A DNA stretch of 64,000 nt from contig CAJTLO010000001.1 of assembly GCA_910577285.1 (NCBI GenBank), forward strand, positions 89,292 through 153,291, written 5' to 3'. This document shows positions 43,217 through 51,736 of this stretch, piece after piece. This DNA is from an uncultured Rikenellaceae bacterium (GTDB lineage: Bacteria > Bacteroidota > Bacteroidia > Bacteroidales > Rikenellaceae). A model generated the notes under the pieces. The model was not told the origin of the DNA, did not search any database, and saw only the letters and a list, made by a program, of their open reading frames with translations. Numbering within the stretch: the first letter of the stretch is position 1; every line of letters begins with the position of its first letter. The position numbers and the translations under genes are program-made.

Positions 43217-45343
43217 ATGAACAGGAAAAGTTTCTTTTTATTGGTAGGGTGCCTGGCCGCGGCGTTCGGTGCGCGGGCCGACGAGGGCATGTGGCTGCCG
43301 AGCCTCATCGGCCGGCAGGTGGAGGATATGAAGGCCAAGGGGTTCCGTCTCACGGCCGAGGACATCTACAGCGTGAACCAGGCTTCGCTGAAGGATGCCG
43401 TGGTGCTTTTCGGCCGCGGCTGTACCGGAGAGCTGGTGTCGCCCCGGGGATTGCTGCTGACCAACCACCATTGCGGCTACGACCAGATTCAGAGCCACAG
43501 CAGTCTGCAGCACGATTACCTGACCGACGGTTTCTGGGCTCTCGCGCCCGAGGAGGAGTTGCCTAACCCCGGTCTTACGGTGTCGTTCCTCGTACGGATG
43601 GAGGATGTCACCGCCAAGGTGCTGGAAGGCGTGCGGGAAGGGATGGACGAAGCTCGTCGGGCGACGCGCATCGAGGCCAACATCCGGCGGGTGAAGGAGC
43701 AGACCATGAAGGCGTACAAGGGCCGGAAGGGCTACGAGGTGAGCGTAGAGTCGCTCTATTACGGCAACCAGTACGTGCTCTTCCTGTTCCGTACCTACAG
43801 CGACGTGCGGCTGGTGGGGGCGCCCCCTTCGGCGATCGGCAAGTTCGGCGGCGATACCGACAACTGGATGTGGCCGCGCCATACGGGCGACTTCTCCGTA
43901 TTCCGCATCTATGCCGATGCCGACAACCAGCCGGCCGACTACTCGCCGGAGAATGTCCCCTATCGTTCGCAGCGCTATTTTACCGTTTCCACCGGTGGGG
44001 TGGATGCGGGGGACTTCACCTTCGTCTACGGCTGTCCCGGTTCGACGCGGGAATACGTGACCTCCGATCACGTGGCACGGGTAATGGCTACGAACCCGAA
44101 CAGGATAAGGATGCGCACCGAGCGGTTGGATATCATCAATGCGGCCATGGCGGCCGATCCGGCGGTGCGGATCAAGTATGCCTCCAAGGCGGCTAACATC
44201 GCCAATGCCTGGAAAAAGTGGCAGGGCGAGAGTCTGGGACTGGAACGGCTCGGTACGCTCGGAAAGAAGCGTGCCTACGAGGCGCGTTTCGCGCAGTGGG
44301 CTGCCGGGAATCCCGAGTATGCGGGCGTGCTGGAGCGCCTGCAACGTGCCTACGAGGCCGGGGAGGAGGCTGCCTGTGCGGCGGATTATTACCGGGAAGG
44401 GATCTTCGCCATCGAACTGGTGGGATTCGCCGGAGCCGTTTCGAATGGGTTGGCGGCGGGAAAGATACCGCCCTTCGCGGCCTTCTACAAGGATTATGTG
44501 CCGGAAATAGACAGGAAGGTGGCCTATGCCCTCGTGAATGAGTTTGCCGAACATGTTCCGGCGGAGTTCGTGCCCGAGGGATTCGCCGGCGGGCTGGCCC
44601 GTGCGGGCGGTGTCGAAGGGTATGTCGACGAGATTTTCGACCGTTCGGTATTGGTCGACAGCGCCCGGTTCGCGGCCGTGGCGGCGTTGCCGTACCGCGA
44701 GGCGGAAGCCCTGCTGGCCGCGGACCCTGCCGTGCAGCTCTACGGGATGTTCGCCGATGCTTTCATGCAACGGATACGCCCCGTATCGGAGGCTGCGGAT
44801 CGGACCCTGGCGCGGGAATACCGCACCTACATGCGTGGCCAGATGGCTTTCGAGCCGGAACGGAATTTCTATCCGGACGCCAACCTGACGCTCCGGGTGG
44901 CCTACGGCAGCGTGGAGGGGTATGCTCCCGAAGACGGCGTTTACCATCTGCCCTTCACCACGCTGGAGGGGATCATTGCCAAGGACAATCCCGAGATATA
45001 CGACTACGACGTGCCCGAGGCCTTGCACCGCTGCTATGCGCAGAAAGATTACGGGCGCTGGGCGGTGAATGCGGGAACCGAAGCCGAGCCCCGTTACACC
45101 GTGCCGGTCGCTTTCCTCGCCACGAACCATACCACGGGCGGCAATTCGGGCAGTCCGGTGCTCAACGGCGACGGCGAGCTGGTGGGCATCAACTTCGACC
45201 GCACGTGGCTCAGCACCATGAGCGACCTGGATTTCGATCCGGCCATGTGCCGCAACATCGCGGTGGATATCCGTTACGTGCTTTTCGTGATCGAGAAGAT
45301 CGGCGGTGCGGGATACCTGATCGACGAGATGACGTTGCGGTAG
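43217..45343 (+). CDS. S46 family dipeptidyl peptidase, DPP11-like
   Basis: The 708-residue exported protease (signal peptide 1-21) has the S46 chymotrypsin-like fold. His84/His85 lie in LTNHHCGY, the acid is in the GGDTDNW..RHTGDF segment (211-225), and the nucleophile is Ser644 in TGGNSGSP. The residue 18 positions after the serine is Arg662 (NFDRTW). By alignment with Porphyromonas enzymes this is the Arg673 position of DPP11, which prefers Asp/Glu at P1, while DPP7 has Gly there. It would release acidic dipeptides from peptides in the periplasm, suiting an amino-acid fermenter. Confidence 0.9.
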   Translation: MNRKSFFLLVGCLAAAFGARADEGMWLPSLIGRQVEDMKAKGFRLTAEDIYSVNQASLKDAVVLFGRGCTGELVSPRGLLLTNHHCGYDQIQSHSSLQHDYLTDGFWALAPEEELPNPGLTVSFLVRMEDVTAKVLEGVREGMDEARRATRIEANIRRVKEQTMKAYKGRKGYEVSVESLYYGNQYVLFLFRTYSDVRLVGAPPSAIGKFGGDTDNWMWPRHTGDFSVFRIYADADNQPADYSPENVPYRSQRYFTVSTGGVDAGDFTFVYGCPGSTREYVTSDHVARVMATNPNRIRMRTERLDIINAAMAADPAVRIKYASKAANIANAWKKWQGESLGLERLGTLGKKRAYEARFAQWAAGNPEYAGVLERLQRAYEAGEEAACAADYYREGIFAIELVGFAGAVSNGLAAGKIPPFAAFYKDYVPEIDRKVAYALVNEFAEHVPAEFVPEGFAGGLARAGGVEGYVDEIFDRSVLVDSARFAAVAALPYREAEALLAADPAVQLYGMFADAFMQRIRPVSEAADRTLAREYRTYMRGQMAFEPERNFYPDANLTLRVAYGSVEGYAPEDGVYHLPFTTLEGIIAKDNPEIYDYDVPEALHRCYAQKDYGRWAVNAGTEAEPRYTVPVAFLATNHTTGGNSGSPVLNGDGELVGINFDRTWLSTMSDLDFDPAMCRNIAVDIRYVLFVIEKIGGAGYLIDEMTLR

Positions 45344-45401
45344 GTGTCGGCTTTGCGGCAGCGCGTGAATGTTTAACGTTTTTTTAATAACCCGAATGGC
45401 A

Positions 45402-45995
45402 ATGAGAATTTTTCGTTTCGCGGCACTTTGCGCCGCTTTCCTCGTCCTTACCGCCTGCGATGTCGTCAAGCAGGCCGAGGGAATCTACAACATGACGCAG
45501 TGCAAATATGAGTACGATTCCATTACCGATCTGTCGTTGGCCGGTGTGGACCTTTCCGGACAGCTTTCGCCGCTGGATATCGCACGCCTGCTGGGCGTGC
45601 TGGGCGGGGGCGCCTCGGAGCTTCCCATGGGCTTCGACCTCAACCTGGGCATTGCCAACCCGAACGAATCGGCCGCACAGATCGGTGCGATGGATTATAT
45701 TCTGGAAATCGACGGAATAAAGTTTACCTCGGGCCGGGTCGAGAAGGGAGTGCATGTCGATGCGAAGGGGAGCGGCGTGTTTCCCATCCGGATGGATTTC
45801 GATATCGCCGACCTGCTGGCGGGCGACTCCTCCGCTGCCGTTCTCAATACGGTGAAGAACTTTGCGGGTATCGGAACGGAGCCCTCGCAGGTGACGTTGC
45901 AGATCAAGCCTTCGGTGAATGTGGGCGGTTACACCATCCCCGTTCCCGTGCATATTCCCGTATCGTTCAGTTTCGGCGGCAAGGCGGGTAAGTGA
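45402..45995 (+). CDS. LEA type 2-like lipoprotein
   Basis: The 197-residue protein has a lipoprotein signal (MRIFRFAALCAAFLVLTAC, lipidated Cys19) and a mature beta-rich domain with LSLAGVDLSGQLS, FDLNLGIANPNESAAQI, KGVHVDAKGSGVFPI and NVGGYTIPVPVHIPVSF, the pattern of LEA14-like/WHy domains. Function is unknown. Two other ATGs lie just upstream in frame (45369, 45396); 45402 gives the best signal peptide. It follows the S46 gene by 58 bp and ends before a strong terminator. Confidence 0.8.
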   Translation: MRIFRFAALCAAFLVLTACDVVKQAEGIYNMTQCKYEYDSITDLSLAGVDLSGQLSPLDIARLLGVLGGGASELPMGFDLNLGIANPNESAAQIGAMDYILEIDGIKFTSGRVEKGVHVDAKGSGVFPIRMDFDIADLLAGDSSAAVLNTVKNFAGIGTEPSQVTLQIKPSVNVGGYTIPVPVHIPVSFSFGGKAGK

Positions 45996-46022
45996 TCCTG
46001 CTGCGGTTCCGCCTTCGTTTTC

Positions 46023-46058
46023 CGCCTCCCCGCACCGTCCGATGCGGGGAGGCGTTTT
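46023..46058 (+). terminator. Terminator after the LEA-type lipoprotein gene
   Basis: A perfect 12-bp stem (46023-46034 with 46043-46054), 8-nt loop, then TTTT. AAAA flanks on the other strand make it usable by the convergent antiporter gene too. Confidence 0.88.
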
Positions 46059-46151
46059 GTTTTGGCCGATGGGCGCGGGCCGCATGGAGTCCGCGGCGGT
46101 GGGGAGTACATCCGCCTCTGGGGGCCTTCGCGGGGCGTTGTTCGGCACTCC

Positions 46152-47108
46152 TTACCGGAGCACCAGGTAGACGATGTAGCCGGTGTAGAAGGCCAGGAAC
46201 AGGGCTCCGTCGGCCCGGTTGATGCATCGTCCGCGGAAGGTGTAGACCGAGAGCCACAGCAGCAGTGTCGATACGAGGGGAGCTGCGATATCGGCCAGGC
46301 GGATGGAGGCCGCATCGAGCGGGGCTATGACGGACGAAAGGCCGAGGATAAGGCAGATGTTGAAGATGTTGGAGCCGATGATGTTGCCCAGGGCAAGCTG
46401 GGAGTTGCCCTTGAGCGAGGCCACGATGGCGGTGGCGAGTTCGGGCAGGGAGGTGCCCACAGCCACGATGGTGATGGCGATCACCGTTTCGCTGATACCC
46501 AGGGCGGCGGCCACGCCGCTCGCACCGGTGACGAACCACCTGCCGCCGGCTACCAGTCCCGCGAGACCGGCGACAATGAGCAGGAGCGCTTTCCACAGAG
46601 CCCGCGGAGGGGTGCTCTCCTTCTTCGGGTCGGCCTCTTCCCGGTCGGCTGTCCGGAACGAGTAGACCATGTAGCCGACGAAGAGCCCCAGCAGCAGAAT
46701 GCCTTCCCAGCGGGTGATGGTTCCGCCTGCGGGGTGCTGCCAGAAGGCGAAGCCGAAACACATGATCAGCAGTACCAGCGTGACGAGCATGTTGTAGGGG
46801 ATGTCGATACGCTGCGTACTGCGGCTGATGCTGATGGGCTGTATGAGGGCGGCCGCACCGAGGATGAGCAGCGTGTTGGAGAGGTTCGAGCCGACGACGT
46901 TGCCGATGGCCATGCCTCCCTTGTCTTCGATGCCGGCGATGAGGCTCACCACGAGTTCCGGCAGCGAGGTGCCGATCCCCACGACGGTGAGTCCGATGAG
47001 AAATTCGGGCATGCGGTAGCGTTTGGCCACCGCTACCGAGCCGTTGACCAGCGCATCGGCCCCGACGATGACCAGCACCAGGCCGAGAATAAGTAGGAAT
47101 ACGTTCAT
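46152..47108 (-). CDS. Calcium/sodium antiporter, CaCA superfamily (YrbG-like)
   Basis: The 318-residue protein has about ten membrane segments and the two inverted alpha repeats of the family: GIGTSLPELVVSLIAG with GNVVGSNLSNTLLILG in the first half and AVGTSLPELATAIVAS with GNIIGSNIFNICLILG in the second. The acidic residues of the PEL motifs carry the ions. A short charged loop (about residues 155-175) separates the halves. ATG at 47108 is the only start that leaves an intact first membrane helix. The ATP-grasp gene ends 11 bp upstream, so the two are probably one transcript. Confidence 0.92.
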   Translation of the reverse strand: MNVFLLILGLVLVIVGADALVNGSVAVAKRYRMPEFLIGLTVVGIGTSLPELVVSLIAGIEDKGGMAIGNVVGSNLSNTLLILGAAALIQPISISRSTQRIDIPYNMLVTLVLLIMCFGFAFWQHPAGGTITRWEGILLLGLFVGYMVYSFRTADREEADPKKESTPPRALWKALLLIVAGLAGLVAGGRWFVTGASGVAAALGISETVIAITIVAVGTSLPELATAIVASLKGNSQLALGNIIGSNIFNICLILGLSSVIAPLDAASIRLADIAAPLVSTLLLWLSVYTFRGRCINRADGALFLAFYTGYIVYLVLR

Positions 47109-47119
47109 GATATGGAGTG

Positions 47120-47995
47120 TTATCGTTTGCGGAGGATGCTTCCGATGTAGTCGAACAGCCTCCTCGGAATGTCGTTGCGGCCTATGCGCGAGAGGGTGCG
47201 GAACCCGGCGTTGCCGTTCACCTCGTTCACGATGAAGCCCTCCCTGCCCAGCAGCAGGTCGATACCTGCGAATTCCGTGCCGGTCGCCCGGGCGCTCGCC
47301 ACGGCCAGACGCGCCGCCTCGGCGGGTAGGTCGAACGCCCGCACCCGGCCTCCCTGCGAAAAGTTGGAGAGGAACGAGGTTTCCGAATAGCGCAGGACCG
47401 CGCCGGCGACCTGGGTGCCCACCACCCATACCCTCACGTCGCGACCGCTGCTTTCGGCGATGAACTCCTGGCAGACGCACCTCCCGCCGCACCGTTCCAC
47501 CGCGGTACGCATGGCCGTTTCGTCGTTCACCAGGTAGACGTCTTCGCCTTTGGCGCCGTCGATCCGTTTGACCACGAAACGTCCGCCGCCCAGGAGCGAG
47601 GCTGCCGTTTCATAGTCGTAGCCGCCTCCCTCGACGTAGAGGGTGGTCGGTGTGGGAATTCCCGCTGCGGCGAGTACCTCGTGCGTGAGCATCTTGTTCT
47701 TGCACACCTCCATGGCCGCGGCGGTGTTCACCACCGGAATGCCGAGCCGCTCGAAGTAGCGCGACAGGACGGTGTCGTAGGTACGCATGATGACGAAGGA
47801 GGGCATCCGTTCGACCGTGCCTCCCCGGTGGAGCAGGGCGTGGTGCGCCCCGTACAGGACGGTGAGGTCTTCGATGAAGAGCACCTCCAGCCGCATGCCT
47901 GCGGCGGCGGCCTCCTGCGTGAGCCAGCCGAACGCGTTGTCGCTGTGGCCGGCGGTGTAGCGGGGATAGATGATCCAACCGGTAATGGGTTCCAT
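47120..47995 (-). CDS. RimK-like ATP-grasp ligase
   Basis: The 291-residue protein has the ATP-grasp layout of the RimK group: N-terminal pre-ATP-grasp domain (1-95, with VIMRTYDTVLSRYFERLGIPVVN), central ATP-binding part with NKMLTHEVLAAAGIPTPTT near 100-118 and FVVKRIDGAKGEDVYLV near 140-156, and a metal-binding C-terminus with FAGIDLLLGREGFIVNEVNGNAGF near 243-266. RimK relatives add amino acids to proteins or cofactors; the substrate here is unknown. Confidence 0.82.
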   Translation of the reverse strand: MEPITGWIIYPRYTAGHSDNAFGWLTQEAAAAGMRLEVLFIEDLTVLYGAHHALLHRGGTVERMPSFVIMRTYDTVLSRYFERLGIPVVNTAAAMEVCKNKMLTHEVLAAAGIPTPTTLYVEGGGYDYETAASLLGGGRFVVKRIDGAKGEDVYLVNDETAMRTAVERCGGRCVCQEFIAESSGRDVRVWVVGTQVAGAVLRYSETSFLSNFSQGGRVRAFDLPAEAARLAVASARATGTEFAGIDLLLGREGFIVNEVNGNAGFRTLSRIGRNDIPRRLFDYIGSILRKR

Positions 47996-48180
47996 AAATG
48001 TCTGTTAGGTATCGGGGGCAAAAGTAATCCATTTTCCCGATACGAAGCCCCGCAAGGAGCGGGAAACGGCTGTGCGGGACGATCTCTGCCGCCGTGGCGA
48101 TGCGGTCGTGACGGGCTGCCCGGCCCTCTGGTGTGCGGGGTAGCGGGTGCGTGCAGAGGTTTTTGTGTGCGTGTACGGCG

Positions 48181-48218
48181 ACCGGGCGGCACATGCGGTT
48201 GGATGTGTGCCGCCCGGT
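48181..48218 (-). terminator. Hairpin after the peroxiredoxin gene
   Basis: A 13-bp stem (48181-48193 with 48206-48218), 31 bp beyond the stop. No T-run, so termination is inferred. Confidence 0.6.
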
Positions 48219-48248
48219 CCGGTTGTACCGCGTGCGTCCGCAGGAAAC

Positions 48249-48962
48249 TTACTTGCCTATTTTCTTGTATATCTCGTCGCAGGGGAGTTCGCGCGTGCAG
48301 AAGAACCAGTCGTAGCACTTGAGGTCGCTGCCGGGCTGCTGCGCCTTCTGCCAGCGTGCCTCCACCCCTTTCATGTTGCCGGGGTTGGGATCGATCACTT
48401 CGTCGCCGGGACGCCAGTCCGCAGGCAGGGCCACGTTGAAAGCGTCCACCGTCTGCAATCCCACCAGTACCCGCTTGAGCTCTTCGAAGTTGCGTCCCAG
48501 GGCCAGCGGATAGTAGATGATCGTCCGGATGACCCCTTTCGGGTCGATGAAGAAGACGGCCCGTACGGCTTTGGTTTCGCTTTCGCCGGGCTGGATCATG
48601 CCGTACAGCCGGGATACGTTCATCGACACGTCGTCGATGAGCGGAAAGCGGATCTCGATGTTGTCCATGTCGCGGAAATGAATCCGGTCCTGAATGGTGC
48701 GCAGCCAGGCGATGTGGCTCGAAAGCCCGTCGACGGAGAGTCCCACCAGCTGGCAATTGAGCTCCTCGAACTCCTGCTGCATCTTGCCGAAGGTCATGAA
48801 CTCCGAGGTGCATACCGGGGTGAAGTCGGCCGGATGGCTGAAGAGAATGATCCAGCGGCCGCTGTAATCTATCGGGAAGTTGAGCGTTCCCTGCGTGGTT
48901 GCCGCACGGAATGCCGGAGCGGGATCGCCTATGCGGGGCATGGTGTTCGTTTCGTTTTCCAT
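48249..48962 (-). CDS. Peroxiredoxin, archaeal/Prx6-like type
   Basis: The 237-residue protein reduces peroxides through Cys51 in HPADFTPVCTSEF. The long C-terminal domain (about 165-237) is typical of the Prx6/archaeal thioredoxin peroxidase group. Three further cysteines, Cys216, Cys222 and Cys228, lie in CYDWFFCTRELPCDE, the position where archaeal enzymes place resolving cysteines, so a two-cysteine mechanism is likely. ATG at 48962 is chosen because MPRIGDPAPAF follows within eight residues; an upstream in-frame start is less likely. Confidence 0.93.
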   Translation of the reverse strand: MENETNTMPRIGDPAPAFRAATTQGTLNFPIDYSGRWIILFSHPADFTPVCTSEFMTFGKMQQEFEELNCQLVGLSVDGLSSHIAWLRTIQDRIHFRDMDNIEIRFPLIDDVSMNVSRLYGMIQPGESETKAVRAVFFIDPKGVIRTIIYYPLALGRNFEELKRVLVGLQTVDAFNVALPADWRPGDEVIDPNPGNMKGVEARWQKAQQPGSDLKCYDWFFCTRELPCDEIYKKIGK

Positions 48963-49013
48963 TTTGTTTTTATCCGTTTTAGTGATTGATTCTGTTCTGT
49001 CGGGCTTGCCGGA

Positions 49014-49021
49014 CAAAGATT
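49014..49021 (-). promoter_or_regulatory. -7-like box for the peroxiredoxin gene
   Basis: Leftward AATCTTTG, one mismatch to TAnnTTTG, 51 bp before the start. Weak call. Confidence 0.35.
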
Positions 49022-49235
49022 GTGCCCCTTTGCCGCTCGTGCGGGGATACGATGACGGGACGGTTCCCGGTATATCGTTGTCTGTTATTTCGTTATGTTT
49101 TTTCTTTTGCGCCTATGGGGTGCGGTTTCCGGAAATTTTCTCTTCGGGCGTGCATTTTGTACGCGGTTTGCAGTTCTCTCGGCAGAGGCCCCTTGCGAAT
49201 GGGCACAGCGGGCTGTAACATTAAAAAAAAGGATT

Positions 49236-49400
49236 ATGAAAGAGAAAGAAAATGAGAAAAAGGGCTGCGGTTGCGGCTGCGATTTCAAGAAAGAGGTGGA
49301 AGAGATGGTGAACGAGGCGAAGAAACCCTCCTTCGAGGAGCGCCTGGAGAAGAAGCGCGAAATGGAAGCCGCCTTCGGCAAGGACGAAGAGCGGAGATAG
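49236..49400 (+). CDS. Small 54-aa charged Cys-rich protein
   Basis: The frame gives a 54-residue protein with a basic N-terminus, a compact CGCGC motif at residues 11-15 and a highly charged helical remainder (FKKEVEEMVNEAKKPSFEERLEKKREME). An AAGGA stretch 6-10 bp before the ATG and a very stable hairpin 37 bp after the stop support a real small gene. The cysteine cluster could bind metal. I do not recognise the family. A longer reading of the same frame upstream is possible but looks non-coding. Confidence 0.6.
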   Translation: MKEKENEKKGCGCGCDFKKEVEEMVNEAKKPSFEERLEKKREMEAAFGKDEERR

Positions 49401-49436
49401 CTTCGGAACGATAGCCCCCGGCAGGGGGAGTGCTCG

Positions 49437-49476
49437 GTGCCGCCGTAGCGGGAACTTCGGTTTCCGCCGGCGGCAC
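49437..49476 (+). terminator. UUCG-tetraloop hairpin after the small Cys-rich gene
   Basis: An 18-bp-class stem (GTGCCGCCG with GGCGGCAC arms, two unpaired bases, then GCGGGAAC with GTTTCCGC) closes on C(TTCG)G, an exceptionally stable loop. No T-run follows. The rest of the 49477-49749 gap holds nothing I can call. Confidence 0.65.
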
Positions 49477-49749
49477 GTGCGTATCGGGAAACTGGGGAGG
49501 GACATCTCCTTTCGTTCTTTTTCGCTGCCTCGCCTCTTTCGTCCCTTCCGGTCGTGGAATGTGCTGCTGTGCGGTGGCGGGTGTCTGTGTGGGGCCGCAA
49601 CGCCCGGACGGCTCCGTCGGCGGGCATTGGCGCTTGGGGGGAGGAGGGAGTGCAGGTCCGGTACGACGGCGGGGCGGAGCACCCGTCGGGGACGGGTGGT
49701 ACGGTGTTTGTTTTCAGAGACGATAGAAACGAACTTAAAATGCGGAATT

Positions 49750-50682
49750 ATGAAAGCGATTGTGATGCACGGCCCGGGATTGGCCGACGAACTTTTTTAC
49801 GAAGATGTGCCGAAACCGGTGCCGGGCGAGGGCCGCGTATTGGTCAGAATTCATGCGGCGTCCGTCAATCAGATTGACTGGAAGCGTGTCTCGGGTATGG
49901 CGGGCGGTGCCTTGGTGCCCGAATTCCCGTGGGTGCCGGGAATGGACTTCGCGGGGACGGTAGAGGCTGTCGGCGAAGGGGTGGAACGTTTCGTCGCGGG
50001 CGACATGGTTTTCGGCTGTAGCGACGGCGGAACCTATGCCGAATACGTCGAGGCGGACCCGGCGCAACTGGTCGTCAAACCGATGGAACTCTCGTATGTG
50101 GATGCTGCTGCGGCAGCTTATGTGGCGCAGGCCGCGTGGCAGGCGCTTTATCGTCACGGCAGACTCGAAAAGGGCCAGCGGGTGCTGATACACGGTGCTT
50201 CGGGTGCCGTCGGTGCGTTTGCCGTACAGTTCGCACGCGCTACCGGGGCCGAGGTGTATGCCGTTGCCGCGGGGCGCGATCGCGATTTCGTCCTCTCGCG
50301 CGGGGCGGACGTATTCGTCGACTACCGTACGACGGATTTTGCCGAGGTGGTCCCCGACATGGACCTTGTGATCGATCCGGTGGGAGGCGATACCCTGGAG
50401 CGCTCTTATGGTGTGGTGAAACCCGGCGGCAGGCTCGTGACGTTGACCGGAGAGGTGGATGCGACGGCCGCACGCGAACGCGGCATCGAGGCTGTCGCCA
50501 TGAGGGTGGAACCCGATGCGGACGACCTGGCGGCGATCGCGACGCTTATCGGCGAGCATTGTGCGGCGGCGGATATCGCGGCGGTGTTCTGGCTGCGGGA
50601 CGCCTGCAAGGCATGGAACTATGTGCTCGATCCGGACCCCGACCGTCGCGTGCACGGCAAGGTCATCCTGCAGGTGGTGTAG
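49750..50682 (+). CDS. NADP-dependent zinc-free MDR oxidoreductase (quinone oxidoreductase-like)
   Basis: The 310-residue protein is a medium-chain dehydrogenase/reductase: N-terminal GroES-like domain (1-120, with HAASVNQIDWKRVSG and PGMDFAGTVEAVGEGV) and Rossmann domain with VLIHGASGAVGAFAVQFA near 142-159 (the GxGxxG-like nucleotide motif). Structural and catalytic zinc ligands are lacking, as in quinone oxidoreductases. The substrate is not readable. A 42-bp piece of this gene (50287-50328) is repeated in a later gap. Confidence 0.9.
   Translation: MKAIVMHGPGLADELFYEDVPKPVPGEGRVLVRIHAASVNQIDWKRVSGMAGGALVPEFPWVPGMDFAGTVEAVGEGVERFVAGDMVFGCSDGGTYAEYVEADPAQLVVKPMELSYVDAAAAAYVAQAAWQALYRHGRLEKGQRVLIHGASGAVGAFAVQFARATGAEVYAVAAGRDRDFVLSRGADVFVDYRTTDFAEVVPDMDLVIDPVGGDTLERSYGVVKPGGRLVTLTGEVDATAARERGIEAVAMRVEPDADDLAAIATLIGEHCAAADIAAVFWLRDACKAWNYVLDPDPDRRVHGKVILQVV
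50287..50328 (+). repeat. 42-bp segment duplicated at 51614-51655 (copy inside the oxidoreductase)
   Basis: This coding piece, which reads VLSRGADVFVDYR in the protein, is repeated exactly at 51614-51655 in the gap between the L,D-transpeptidase-like gene and lepA, in the same orientation. Confidence 0.95.
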
Positions 50683-50711
50683 GTTGTCCGCCCGTGGGAG
50701 GGATTGAACGG

Positions 50712-50747
50712 AAAGAGGCTGCCCCTCGAGTTGCGGGCAGCCTCTTT
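50712..50747. terminator. Bidirectional terminator between convergent genes
   Basis: A perfect 13-bp stem (50712-50724 with 50735-50747) with A- and T-rich ends, 30 bp after the oxidoreductase stop and 24 bp before the stop of the leftward gene. Confidence 0.85.
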
Positions 50748-50770
50748 GGCTATGTTTCCGCCGTGGGCGG

Positions 50771-51493
50771 TTATTGCATGGCGAGCGCTGGGGCAGGGGA
50801 GAGGATGGGACTGTTGAGCCGGTACTCCACATCGTCGGCATAGATGAAGAGGACGGCACCCTCCTTGATGGTGTCGATGATGGCGTCGTTCACCTCCTTG
50901 GGCAGCGAGGGACAGCCGAAGCTGCGTCCCAGCCGGCCGGCCGTACGGATGAAGGAAGTAGCGCAGTAGTCCGCCCCGTGGATCACGATGGCCCGTTCGT
51001 AGGCCTTGTCGTTGATCCCCTGTTCGAGTCCGTCGAGCCGCAGCGAGTATCCGTTGCGCCCCTGGTAGGTGTTTTGCGTGAGGAAGAAGCCGAGCGAACT
51101 TTGGTGCGACCCCGGCGTATTGGAAAACGATGTGGCATAGGTGTCGCCGCTGCCGCGCCCGTGGGCTACGAGCGATTTGTGGAGCAGCCGCCGATTCGCT
51201 ACGTCGATGACGTAGAGCCGCTCCTGCGTGGAGGGTTTGCTGTAGTCCACGAACACCAGGATATCCTTCCGGCGGTCGGCGATCCGTTCGTAGCCGGTGA
51301 GCGCCTCGTCGAACGCCTCGTAAGGCAGTTCGCCGGTCAGCCCGGCGCTTTCGTAGATGAGCTTGTGCCGGTCGGCGGCGTATGCCGTTTCCGTCGCCGT
51401 CGGATGGTTTTCGGCAGGCAGTGCGCCGGAAGAACAGAACAGCAGCCCTCCTGCGATGGCTGCTGCCGTATATATTATTCCGCGTATTCTCAT
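50771..51493 (-). CDS. Murein L,D-transpeptidase catalytic domain family protein
   Basis: The 240-residue exported protein (signal peptide about 1-26) belongs to the YkuD_2-type family. Catalytic His172 lies in AIVIHGADYC and Cys194 in GRSFGCPSLP, the S-x-G-C pattern of L,D-transpeptidases. Family members are predicted to cross-link or edit peptidoglycan, or attach lipoproteins to it. LVFVDYSKPSTQERLYVID opens the catalytic domain near 79-97. It is transcribed alone. Confidence 0.88.
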   Translation of the reverse strand: MRIRGIIYTAAAIAGGLLFCSSGALPAENHPTATETAYAADRHKLIYESAGLTGELPYEAFDEALTGYERIADRRKDILVFVDYSKPSTQERLYVIDVANRRLLHKSLVAHGRGSGDTYATSFSNTPGSHQSSLGFFLTQNTYQGRNGYSLRLDGLEQGINDKAYERAIVIHGADYCATSFIRTAGRLGRSFGCPSLPKEVNDAIIDTIKEGAVLFIYADDVEYRLNSPILSPAPALAMQ

Positions 51494-51613
51494 GGTCGTG
51501 CAATGTTGTGATGAAAAACGTGCTTCGGAATTACTAACGCGGGAAAAGAGGCTCGTATTGCCCTCCGACCGGTCCCCGACCCCTCCCGGTCCCTTTGTAC
51601 GTCGTCTCCTTGT

Positions 51614-51655
51614 TCGTCCTCTCGCGCGGGGCGGACGTATTCGTCGACTACCGTT
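51614..51655 (+). repeat. 42-bp exact copy of an oxidoreductase gene segment in a gap
   Basis: This intergenic stretch equals 50287-50328 base for base. Read in the same phase it still spells VLSRGADVFVDYR, but the flanks show no similarity to the gene and no frame continues. It could be the last remnant of a duplicated oxidoreductase gene or a small copied patch. Confidence 0.95.
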
Positions 51656-51736
51656 GTCCCTTTTGTTCTCCGGCCCACGGCCGGCCGCAGACGGCGTTTT
51701 GTCCGCCGGGCTGCGGAGGTCGGTGCGGTGGTCGGA

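Noticed and set aside
49437..49476. A riboswitch
   Set aside because: A single simple hairpin after a stop codon, with no conserved riboswitch core.
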